Shown: piece after piece, positions 6,350 to 12,164 of the stretch
Position numbering within the stretch: the first letter of the stretch is position 1
How the letters are laid out: each line of letters opens with the position of its first letter
Source of the DNA: Hyphomicrobiales bacterium
Lineage (GTDB): Bacteria > Pseudomonadota > Alphaproteobacteria > Rhizobiales > Beijerinckiaceae
Direction: 5' to 3'
Assembly (NCBI GenBank): GCA_028290595.1
Contig: JAQGJO010000407.1
Coordinates: 1 to 12,448 of the forward strand
DNA length: 12,448 bases
Program-made: the position numbers and the translations under genes
The notes under the pieces: generated by a model
The model's database searches: none
What the model was told of the DNA's origin: nothing
What the model saw: only the letters and a program-made list of their open reading frames with translations

Positions 6350-7483
6350 CTAGCGTACTGATTGCAGATTGTCGGGATTGAATTTCGTAATATCGATCGA
6401 ATTATCGATCTTGACCGTCGCACCGGCCTGGACCTTGTTCTGCCCCGAGGCGATGACTTTTTGTCCTGCCTGGATGCCCGACACGATTTCCATCGAGCCC
6501 TGCTGCCGCCGGCCGGTCTTGACGAACACCTGTCGCGCGACAAGCGATTTAACGCCGTCCTTGTCCTGGTCTTCGATGGTGAAAACGTAGTCGCCGTAAA
6601 GACTGGTGATGACCGCGGTCTGCGGCACTGTGAGAACATTCGCCTGCGGCGGCAGCAGCACTTCGACCTGCAGGAACTGCCCGGGCAGAATGCCCTTGTC
6701 CTTATTGTCGGGAATAAGCGCCTGCACGGAAACAAGCCGTGTCTTCGGATCGACGCGCGGATCGACGCCGATGATCTTGCCGGCGAAGGGAAGATCGCCT
6801 TCCTTGGTTCCAACGCGTACGTCCTGGTCCGGCTTGACGGAGTCCGCCGATTGCTCGGGAACCGTGAAGTCGACCCTCATCGCATCGAGGTTCTGATACG
6901 TCGCGACACTTGTGCCGGCCTGGAGATATTGGCCTTCATCGACACGAGAAATACCGGCGACGCCGGGGAACGGCGCCTTCAATGCCTTCAGATCGATGAC
7001 GGCGCGGGCGCGCGCCTCCTGCGCCCGTGCCGTCGCCAGTTGCGAGGCAACCTGATCGAGGGTGGCGTCAGAAGCATAGCCGCGCGAGGCCAGCGTCTTC
7101 GAACGATCGAAATTGGCTTCGTTCAGCTTGACCGCCGCCAGCGCATTGGCGAGATCGGCCTGATCGACGGTGTCGTCGATCTGCAGCAGCAGGTCGCCCT
7201 GCTTATAGCGCTGGTTGGGCTTGAAATAGATTTTCTTGAGCAGGCCGCCGACCTGCACGGCAAGCTCGACGCCGTTCCACGCGCGGGATGTACCGATTGC
7301 CGGAATAGTCGGGTTCCAGGTTTTCGATTCAACCGTCGTCGACGATACCACCTGAGCCGGCGGCTGCATGTTGGCGAAGAACTGCGTGATCATCTTCGCC
7401 TTGAAGAAGTTGAACCAGATCAACCCGCCGCAAAGCACGACAACGAGCAGAAAAACGATCGATACGACCAGCCGTCGTTTCAT
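6350..7483 (-). CDS. RND efflux periplasmic adaptor (membrane fusion protein)
   Basis: A 377-residue MexA/AcrA-type adaptor linking the pump to an outer-membrane channel. One N-terminal membrane segment (about residues 5-25) anchors it. The cysteine there is preceded by Val-Val-Leu rather than a proper lipobox, so I favour an uncleaved or signal-type anchor over a lipoprotein. Biotinyl-lipoyl-like halves are seen at about 75-110 (VQVGGLLKKIYFKPNQRYKQGDLL) and after the hairpin (LKAPFPGVAGISRVDEGQYL). The coiled-coil hairpin between them is short and Ala-rich, and a beta-barrel follows (MRVDFTVPEQSA). The ATG at 7481-7483 is chosen because the hydrophobic helix follows directly; longer in-frame readings to 8164 run antisense through tetR and are not protein-like. 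GGAG lies 11 bases upstream. First gene of the operon and divergent from tetR. Confidence 0.93.
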   Translation of the reverse strand: MKRRLVVSIVFLLVVVLCGGLIWFNFFKAKMITQFFANMQPPAQVVSSTTVESKTWNPTIPAIGTSRAWNGVELAVQVGGLLKKIYFKPNQRYKQGDLLLQIDDTVDQADLANALAAVKLNEANFDRSKTLASRGYASDATLDQVASQLATARAQEARARAVIDLKALKAPFPGVAGISRVDEGQYLQAGTSVATYQNLDAMRVDFTVPEQSADSVKPDQDVRVGTKEGDLPFAGKIIGVDPRVDPKTRLVSVQALIPDNKDKGILPGQFLQVEVLLPPQANVLTVPQTAVITSLYGDYVFTIEDQDKDGVKSLVARQVFVKTGRRQQGSMEIVSGIQAGQKVIASGQNKVQAGATVKIDNSIDITKFNPDNLQSVR

Positions 7484-7535
7484 AATTGCAAAGTCTCCGG
7501 TGCCCGCCCCATTAGGCGAAATAGCCAAGTCTATA

Positions 7536-7564
7536 TTGACCGTCCTGATTCCGAGGCCTATATA
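7536..7564 (+). promoter_or_regulatory. Promoter of the tetR gene
   Basis: TTGACC (7536-7541) and TATATA (7559-7564) are separated by 17 bp, a near-consensus sigma-70 promoter. The predicted start near 7571 falls in the centre of the palindrome at 7563-7578, so the repressor would shut off its own gene. It gives a leader of about 27 bases with AAGGA before the start codon. Confidence 0.65.
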
Positions 7565-7587
7565 CCGTCCGGACGGTAAAGTTACAA
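7559..7587 (-). promoter_or_regulatory. Promoter of the RND efflux operon
   Basis: Read on the minus strand, TTGTAA (7587-7582) and TATATA (7564-7559) are separated by exactly 17 bp. The self-complementary TATATA is the same six bases used by the tetR promoter on the other strand. The spacer (7565-7581) contains nearly all of the 16-bp operator. The predicted start is near 7552, giving a leader of about 69 bases to the adaptor ATG. Confidence 0.55.
7563..7578. promoter_or_regulatory. TetR operator, perfect 16-bp palindrome
   Basis: TACCGTCCGGACGGTA is fully self-complementary over 16 bp and lies between the divergent tetR and efflux genes, a classic TetR-family operator form. It overlaps the tetR start and the efflux promoter spacer. 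A single ACCGTCC half-site recurs at 7539-7545, 25 bp upstream, overlapping the tetR -35 region. Binding by the adjacent TetR is inferred from position and symmetry. Confidence 0.8.
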
Positions 7588-7597
7588 GGACGGGAAT

Positions 7598-8161
7598 TTG
7601 GCCAAAGTCAGTTCCGTGAGGAGCAATTCCCGCGAAAAGATACTCGATGCGGCCGCCCATCTGGTGAGCGAAATCGGCGCCGGGCGTCTGACCCTGGATG
7701 CGGTGGCGCACCGTGCAGGCGTCAGCAAGGGCGGCCTGCTTTATAATTTTCCATCGAAATCCGCTCTTCTTCAGGGCATGGTCCAGCGCATCATCGATGA
7801 GGTCTGCGCCGAAAAGGACCAGCTGAGATCGACGATGCCCGAAGGCCGCAACACCGAAGCCCGGCTCATTGTGACTGTACTTCTGAACATGCGGTCGAGC
7901 AAGACGAAGGACCTGGCGAGCGGCATTCTGGCGGCCTCGGCCGAGGATCCCGAATTGCTCGCGCCGGTTCGCGACATCATTCGCCAGACGTTTGAAGAAT
8001 TGAAATCGAGATCCGATGATCTCGACGCCGCACTGATCGGATGGCTTGCGGTAGAAGGGCTTAACAGTTTCGAGATGCATGATTTCAGCCCGTTTACCGA
8101 GCAGGACCGCACGCGCATCATCGCAGCTGTCGACAGACTGCTGAAACAGGGCACGGTTTGA
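7598..8161 (+). CDS. TetR/AcrR-family transcriptional repressor of the efflux operon
   Basis: A 187-residue regulator. The N-terminal helix-turn-helix domain spans about residues 11-58 (REKILDAAAHLVSEIG..., then LTLDAVAHRAGVSKGGLLYNF), with the G-L-L-Y-x-F-x-S-K signature of the family. The rest is an all-helical ligand-binding and dimerisation domain. There is no ATG near the start. TTG at 7598 is chosen because AAGGA (7586-7590) lies 7 bases upstream; the only nearby alternative is GTG at 7616, which lacks a site. The gene is divergent from the adaptor/pump operon and the intergenic palindrome is its expected operator, so pump and regulator should both be induced when a ligand releases it. 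The inducer is probably a pump substrate; its identity is not visible. Confidence 0.93.
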   Translation: MAKVSSVRSNSREKILDAAAHLVSEIGAGRLTLDAVAHRAGVSKGGLLYNFPSKSALLQGMVQRIIDEVCAEKDQLRSTMPEGRNTEARLIVTVLLNMRSSKTKDLASGILAASAEDPELLAPVRDIIRQTFEELKSRSDDLDAALIGWLAVEGLNSFEMHDFSPFTEQDRTRIIAAVDRLLKQGTV

Positions 8162-8181
8162 CATGGCACAGCCATCTCGTT

Positions 8182-8198
8182 CGTCAATACGGTTGACG
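8182..8198. promoter_or_regulatory. Inverted repeat upstream of the receiver gene
   Basis: CGTCAA (8182-8187) and TTGACG (8193-8198) are perfect 6-bp arms around five bases, 20 bases after the tetR stop and upstream of the receiver gene. It could be an operator; the right arm also resembles a -35 element, but no matching -10 box is found 16-18 bp downstream. No regulator is assigned. Confidence 0.3.
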
Positions 8199-8270
8199 TT
8201 CCGCTAACCGCTTGAGGGGAGTTTGAGCCATCGGCCGGGGAACCAAGCTCCGGTCTTGGGATTGGGCAAC

Positions 8271-8660
8271 ATGGTCGAGAAGATGCAAACGCCGCGTATG
8301 ACGGTTCTCCTGGTCGAGGATGAGCCCTTGTTGCGCATGTTCAGCGCCGATGCCTTTTCAGAGGCGGGCTTCAACATCATCGAGGCCGAGACCGCCGATG
8401 AAGCCGCATCGATCCTGAAAGCGCGAGAGGACGTCAAGGCGGTGGTCACCGATATCCAGACGCCCGGCGCCATGGACGGCCTCGAGCTTGTCCGTCTGGC
8501 ATATGAGACGAAGCCAAAAATTGTGCGGCTCCTGGTTTCGGGCCGGGCGCGGCCCAGGCCTGAAGATCTGCCGCCCGATACCCTTTTCGTCGCCAAACCT
8601 TATGACGCCGATGCGCTAGCCGGGCGTGTTTTCACGATGCTGCAGACCAAGGCCGCCTGA
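8271..8660 (+). CDS. Single-domain response regulator (CheY-like receiver)
   Basis: A 129-residue stand-alone receiver with no output domain. Conserved phosphorylation machinery is present: acidic pocket E16-D17 in VLLVEDEP, phospho-acceptor D61 in VVTDIQTPG, S90 in LLVSG, and K109 in FVAKPYD. It would accept phosphate from a histidine kinase encoded elsewhere and act by protein contact. The start is uncertain. ATG 8271 is used here. ATG 8283 or 8298 would remove residues before the receiver fold. TTG 8223 would add 16 residues that look unlike the family but has GAGGGGAG (8214-8221) just upstream. The next gene is a diguanylate cyclase on the same strand, 121 bases on, so the two may be related in function, but no shared promoter can be shown. 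Confidence 0.88.
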   Translation: MVEKMQTPRMTVLLVEDEPLLRMFSADAFSEAGFNIIEAETADEAASILKAREDVKAVVTDIQTPGAMDGLELVRLAYETKPKIVRLLVSGRARPRPEDLPPDTLFVAKPYDADALAGRVFTMLQTKAA

Positions 8661-8722
8661 TCCTGTATCGCCTGGCGAAACGTTAGCCGAATCTACACCT
8701 TGTCGCCCGGATAATCGGGAAA

Positions 8723-8735
8723 TAACAATTTGTTA
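8723..8735. promoter_or_regulatory. AT-rich palindrome upstream of the second diguanylate cyclase
   Basis: TAACAATTTGTTA is a perfect inverted repeat (6-bp arms, one central base) in an AT-rich patch 47 bases before the start codon. CTTGTC at 8699-8704 is a possible -35 element about 17-18 bp upstream, which would put the palindrome over the -10 region. The binding protein is unknown. Confidence 0.35.
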
Positions 8736-8781
8736 ACGCGCCTTTTGCCCTGCCCGTCTACCCTGCTGAGGGGAGACGGCA

Positions 8782-10305
8782 ATGTTCGATCTACAAAGTC
8801 CCCGCAAGCGGGCCCTCCTCGGATCGGCCATTGCGGTCCTGTTTGCAAGCTTCGTGGCCCTGATCGGCCTCATCCTCGGCTTGATGCGGCAGGATGCACT
8901 GGAGCGCGCGCAGCTCAATCTGCGCAGCCTTCACGCCACCGCAGAAAGCGGGCTGACCAAGCTCATCCATTCTTTTGAACTGTCGCTGGATGCGGTCGTA
9001 ACGGGCTTTCCCAAAATCGAGGGAGAAAACTATTCAACCGACATTCGTCGCGCGTTTCTCTTCGACAATTCCACCCTTGCGCCTCAGTTCGGATCGGTCC
9101 TCGTCCTCAACGCATCCGGAGACGTGGTTCTTGACTCGCATGCCTCGAACACACGCAATTTGAATTTCAAAGATCGCGATTACTTTCAGACCCATGTGAA
9201 CGAGGATGCCGGCCTGTTCGTCAGCAGGCCTTTCGTCAGCCGTATCAGCGGCAACCAGGCTATTGCGCTGAGCCGCCGCCTGTCCTCGCCGGACGGTAAA
9301 TTCAACGGCATCGTCGTCGGCACGTTGAAGCTGTCTTTCGTTCAAGAACTTCTGGATCACCTCGACGTCGGAAAAAAAGGTATTGCGGGGCTGATGCGGA
9401 CCGATGGCATCATGCTTGCCCGCTCGCCCGAGGTCGCGGCTGCCGTCGGCCGCAATATCCGGCTCAGCGACTTGTTTATGGAGTTCGAACGCCGGCCCGC
9501 GGGCCTGACAACGATCCGCTCTCGGTTCGACGGCGAGGAACGTCTTATCGCCTATTCCCAGATCGGCGATCTGCCGCTGGTTCTCTCTATCGGCCTTGCG
9601 AAATCTGATATTCTCGCAAACTGGTGGCGCAGAGCGGCGGCCGTGGCTGGCGTCGTGCTGGTGCTGCTCGCCTTTGCCGGTTTCCTGCTCTATCTGTTCT
9701 GGCAAGAATTCAAAAAGCGCTTACGGGCCGAACGCTCGCTGATGAAAGCCTCGCGGCAACTCGAACGTCTGGCGCGGACGGATGCTCTCACCAAATTGGC
9801 CAACCGCCGCTGCTTCGACATGGTGTTCGATCGCGAGTGGCGGCGGCACATCCGCGACCAGACAGCTTTCTCGCTGCTCATCATCGATGTCGATCACTTC
9901 AAGGCTTACAACGACAGCCTCGGCCATCCTGCCGGCGATCGTGCGCTTGCACAGGTCGCCGGCATCATCGAGAGCGAGACCAAACGGCCTGCCGATCTCG
10001 CGGCACGTTACGGCGGGGAGGAATTTGCCGTCATCCTTCCCGACACGGCGGCTCAGGACGCCAAGATGGTGGCGGTGCGGATTTGGACCGCGCTCAATCA
10101 GCAGCGGATTCCTCATCCCCTCGGCATCAACGGTCATCTGACGATCAGCATCGGCATCGCCTCCGTCGACGCCGGCGTTTCGGCCGACGATTTCCGCAAG
10201 CTGCTCGAGACAGCCGACAAGGCGCTGTACGGCGCCAAACGCGACGGTCGCAATCAGATCAACGTGCTGACCTTGCCGTCAGTGATTGCCGCGAAAGCTG
10301 CGTGA
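8782..10305 (+). CDS. Membrane diguanylate cyclase with periplasmic Cache-type sensor
   Basis: A 507-residue cyclic di-GMP synthase. Layout: membrane helix (about 11-34); periplasmic sensor (about 35-282) with dCache/PDC-like features such as FKDRDYFQ (129-136) and SRPFVSRISGNQAIALSRR (148-166); second membrane helix (about 284-306); short coiled linker (about 310-330); GGDEF domain (about 331-497). The active site is GGEEF at 411-415, with IIDVDHFKAYNDSLGH for metal and substrate and the inhibitory I-site RPAD at 402-405. All key residues are intact, so it should be active and subject to product inhibition. The ATG has GAGGGGAGA five bases upstream. Cache domains of this shape often bind small organic acids or amino acids; the ligand here is unknown. 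It ends 20 bases from the stop of the convergent SemiSWEET gene. Confidence 0.94.
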   Translation: MFDLQSPRKRALLGSAIAVLFASFVALIGLILGLMRQDALERAQLNLRSLHATAESGLTKLIHSFELSLDAVVTGFPKIEGENYSTDIRRAFLFDNSTLAPQFGSVLVLNASGDVVLDSHASNTRNLNFKDRDYFQTHVNEDAGLFVSRPFVSRISGNQAIALSRRLSSPDGKFNGIVVGTLKLSFVQELLDHLDVGKKGIAGLMRTDGIMLARSPEVAAAVGRNIRLSDLFMEFERRPAGLTTIRSRFDGEERLIAYSQIGDLPLVLSIGLAKSDILANWWRRAAAVAGVVLVLLAFAGFLLYLFWQEFKKRLRAERSLMKASRQLERLARTDALTKLANRRCFDMVFDREWRRHIRDQTAFSLLIIDVDHFKAYNDSLGHPAGDRALAQVAGIIESETKRPADLAARYGGEEFAVILPDTAAQDAKMVAVRIWTALNQQRIPHPLGINGHLTISIGIASVDAGVSADDFRKLLETADKALYGAKRDGRNQINVLTLPSVIAAKAA

Positions 10306-10325
10306 CACGCTGCTGCTCCGCTAGC

Positions 10326-10583
10326 CTACCCATCCGGACCATTGCGGATTTTCATCACCAGAATCGAGCCGCTCATGATGAGGCTCAGTGCGTTGAAGAC
10401 GATGATCGGCAGACTGCCGATCATCACGCCGTAGACGATCCACATCGCAAAGGCGATCACCGTCACGATATACATCCGCAGCGAGATCGCGGCGGTGTCG
10501 CCCTCGCGCCAGGCTTTCAAAACTTGCGGCGCGAAACTTACCGTCGAAAGCGCTCCCGCGACGACACCAATCGCAACTGGCAT
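10326..10583 (-). CDS. SemiSWEET-type (PQ-loop/MtN3) small sugar transporter
   Basis: An 85-residue protein of three predicted membrane helices, the half-size bacterial form of SWEET sugar transporters, which works as a dimer for passive sugar movement. Family features: GVVAGALSTVSFAPQVLKAWR, with the PQ motif at residues 19-20; ISLRMY at the end of the first loop; W48 in AMWIVYG; and N64 in IIVFNALSL, corresponding to the conserved Trp/Asn pair near the sugar pocket. ATG 10583 is used because family members begin a few residues before the first helix; a TTG at 10595 would add MPSW. It lies 21 bases after the LTXXQ gene on the same strand and probably shares its transcript. Substrate is inferred from family only (mono- or disaccharide). 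Confidence 0.9.
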   Translation of the reverse strand: MPVAIGVVAGALSTVSFAPQVLKAWREGDTAAISLRMYIVTVIAFAMWIVYGVMIGSLPIIVFNALSLIMSGSILVMKIRNGPDG

Positions 10584-10604
10584 CCAAGACGGCAACGGTC
10601 GCGC

Positions 10605-11312
10605 TCAGCCGCGACGGCCCCGCCTGCCCTCGAATTCTTCCTCACGGCCACCTTGGCTGACGAAGCGGATCAGCACACGGCGCTGGCCGGGATCCAGCAC
10701 CCGGTAGAGCGGTTCGCTGGCGTCTGCGACCTTGCGCAGATCGGCGGCCATTGCGGTCATGGCATCGGCACGCTGGCGCATCAAAGCGATCTCGTCATCG
10801 GGATCGGCACGCGCCGAATCCACACGGCCTGCGTCGGAAGCGGCAACAGGTTTGTCGGTGGTCGCGACCCGGTTGCCGGCCGGCGGCGCGGCCGGTGTCG
10901 CACCCGCGTCAGGCGCGGGCGCAGGAGCGGCGGCATCACGATCTAACGAACGCCCGTCACGATCTGCGCGATTACGGCGGCGTTCCTCTCGAGCGCGCTG
11001 GCGCTGGTCGGCGATCTCGTCGCGAAGCTTGACCCAGGATTCGGCGCTGCGGACGGCACGCTCATGCAGAGCTTTTTGCAGGTCGCCCCATTTGTCGGCC
11101 TGTTCCGGCGTCAGCCGCAGATCGGCCTTCAGCCGCGCAATGCGCGAATCCTGCTGGTCGACGAGTTGATTGACCGTCGGCCCTTCGCGCGTCGAACGCT
11201 CGGCTCTATCGCCTCGATCGTATGAACCGCTTTGCGCCAGTACCGGAGCGAGGCTGGATGAGCCCATCGCCAAGGCTGCGATGGAGATACAAATGGCGAA
11301 TGCGTTTTTCAT
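10605..11312 (-). CDS. Exported LTXXQ-motif (Spy/CpxP-like) protein
   Basis: A 235-residue predicted periplasmic protein. Residues 1-26 form a Sec signal peptide (MKNAFAICISIAALAMG, cleavage likely after VLA at 26). An LTPEQ motif at 67-71 within a helical, charged stretch (about 45-115) marks the Spy/CpxP-like LTXXQ group, whose members act as chaperones or sense envelope stress. A low-complexity Ala/Pro segment (127-147) separates a second helical part (about 170-220) with a degenerate repeat, LDPGQ at 206-210. The tail is Arg/Gly-rich. ATG 11312 is chosen because GGGAG lies six bases upstream and the signal peptide follows directly; the longer reading from 11366 adds 18 non-signal residues. 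It is probably the first gene of an operon with the SemiSWEET gene. It is longer than classical Spy because of the linker; specific role unknown. Confidence 0.82.
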   Translation of the reverse strand: MKNAFAICISIAALAMGSSSLAPVLAQSGSYDRGDRAERSTREGPTVNQLVDQQDSRIARLKADLRLTPEQADKWGDLQKALHERAVRSAESWVKLRDEIADQRQRAREERRRNRADRDGRSLDRDAAAPAPAPDAGATPAAPPAGNRVATTDKPVAASDAGRVDSARADPDDEIALMRQRADAMTAMAADLRKVADASEPLYRVLDPGQRRVLIRFVSQGGREEEFEGRRGRRG

Positions 11313-11401
11313 GACTGGCTCCCGTCGCAGCGGCACATCGTGAGGGCAAAAAGCTGCGCGATTCAACGTTCATATCCGGCCGAAGTTGCACAAGCCAGCG
11401 C

Positions 11402-11426
11402 GGAACCATTCCCCGGCCAGGGGGTT
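11402..11426 (+). promoter_or_regulatory. Candidate EcfG-type (general stress sigma) promoter
   Basis: GGAAC (11402-11406), a 16-base spacer, then GGTT (11423-11426) closely resembles the GGAAC-N16/17-CGTT promoter used by the alphaproteobacterial stress sigma factor EcfG/SigT, with one mismatch in the last box. A start near 11433 would give a leader of about 74 bases to the proline-rich gene. Such a short pattern can occur by chance. Confidence 0.4.
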
Positions 11427-11506
11427 GATGTCCATTCCAGACATGCAGCGAGCAACGATCGGCCAGGATGGCCATCGCAGGTCTGCAGCTATCCGCAGGA
11501 GACATG

Positions 11507-11815
11507 ATGGCCAGCCGTTCAGGACCGGACACCCCGCAGCCCGCACCGCCCCCGGCAAAACCCGAACAGCCGGCGCCAGAGCGGCCAGCGCCGGACCGGC
11601 CAGATCCCACCCCGACGACCCCCGACCCGCCGACACCTGGCCACAGGCCGGTCGAAGCGCCACCGGAAACTCCGCCGCCGCCTCAGGAGGATGAGCCCCG
11701 TCCGCCTATCGGCGTGCCACCGGAAATCGACAATCCAATTGGCGATCCGTCGACGCCGCAGCCGATCGGGATTCCGACCGAGACGCCGCCCGAGGTGCCG
11801 AACATCGTTCCGTAA
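11507..11815 (+). CDS. Proline-rich, intrinsically disordered small protein of unknown function
   Basis: I do not recognise a family. The 102-residue product contains 39 prolines (38%), no Cys, Trp, Tyr or Phe, and many Glu/Asp, so it should be extended and disordered. There is no signal peptide or membrane segment. The first half is rich in PAP/PxP runs; the second half has loosely repeated IG-P units (PPIGVPPEI at 67-74, QPIGIPTET at 85-93). The start is ATG 11507, five bases after AGGAG (11497-11501); ATG 11504 is too close to that site, and ATG 11468 has none. The good ribosome site and an open frame to a clear stop support a real gene, although the composition weakens frame-based evidence. 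It is divergent from the LTXXQ gene and may be stress-controlled. Opposing-strand frames here are also open, so I keep some doubt. Confidence 0.62.
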   Translation: MASRSGPDTPQPAPPPAKPEQPAPERPAPDRPDPTPTTPDPPTPGHRPVEAPPETPPPPQEDEPRPPIGVPPEIDNPIGDPSTPQPIGIPTETPPEVPNIVP

Positions 11816-11830
11816 CTGAAGGGGGAGAGC

Positions 11831-12109
11831 TTAGCGCTTCTGGCGCGTCGGAAGCGTATCTTCGGCGTCCCGAGCCCGGAAGCGCAAGACGGTCCCGAAA
11901 GTTCCGGGCCGTTTGGTGATCCGGCTGCGCCCTGTGCTGGTCAGCACGAACCGGCCACGATTGTCATCCCAGCGCATCAGGTCGTTTTGAACGGCCAACT
12001 GCCTTATTACCATGGTCGTGGGGTCCTGAACGTGGTGCGGCGCCACATCGCCGTGGGCGTCCACTTTTTTCAGAGCCTCGATCAGTCTGATTTCCGGGAT
12101 ATCAGTCAT
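11831..12109 (-). CDS. Small hypothetical protein, possible winged-helix DNA-binding tail
   Basis: Not assigned to a family. A 92-residue protein: residues 1-45 look helical (IRLIEALKKVDAHG, then TTMVIRQLAVQND), followed by LMRWDDNRGRFVLTSTGRSRI. That last pattern (aromatic strand, charged turn, VLTxxGR) resembles the wing of small winged-helix regulators such as the MarR/PadR type, so DNA binding is a reasonable guess only. The C-terminus is basic. The ATG at 12107-12109 directly follows TAGGGGG; the spacing is tight, and a TATCAT about ten bases upstream raises the chance of a nearly leaderless transcript. It lies 55 bases after the hydrolase stop on the same strand and is convergent with the proline-rich gene, 15 bases apart. 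Longer readings up to 12430 overlap the hydrolase in another frame and are rejected. Confidence 0.6.
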   Translation of the reverse strand: MTDIPEIRLIEALKKVDAHGDVAPHHVQDPTTMVIRQLAVQNDLMRWDDNRGRFVLTSTGRSRITKRPGTFGTVLRFRARDAEDTLPTRQKR

Positions 12110-12164
12110 CCCCCTATAAATGATACCGAACGGCTGATTCAGCAAGCCCCGTTTTGCCACACCC

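Noticed and set aside
6362..7579. Open frame of 405 codons on the plus strand opposite the adaptor gene
   Set aside because: Antisense shadow of the adaptor; arginine-rich, no recognisable fold, and it would cross the efflux promoter region.
7484..8164. Extension of the adaptor frame upstream to 8164
   Set aside because: It runs antisense through tetR and past the divergent promoters; the ATG at 7481-7483 directly before the anchor helix is the proper start.
8239..8263. Second GGAAC element upstream of the receiver gene as a stress promoter
   Set aside because: Sixteen bases downstream the sequence is GATT, not CGTT, and a start there would fall at or after the likely ATG.
10296..10314. Hairpin AGCTGCGTG/CACGCTGCT at the end of the second cyclase gene as a terminator
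   Set aside because: One mismatch, a very small loop and no T-run on either strand; not convincing as an intrinsic terminator.
9624..10946. Open frame of 440 codons on the plus strand over the second cyclase and the right-hand operon
   Set aside because: Overlaps the GGDEF coding region in another frame and two genes on the opposite strand; Arg/His/Ser-rich shadow.
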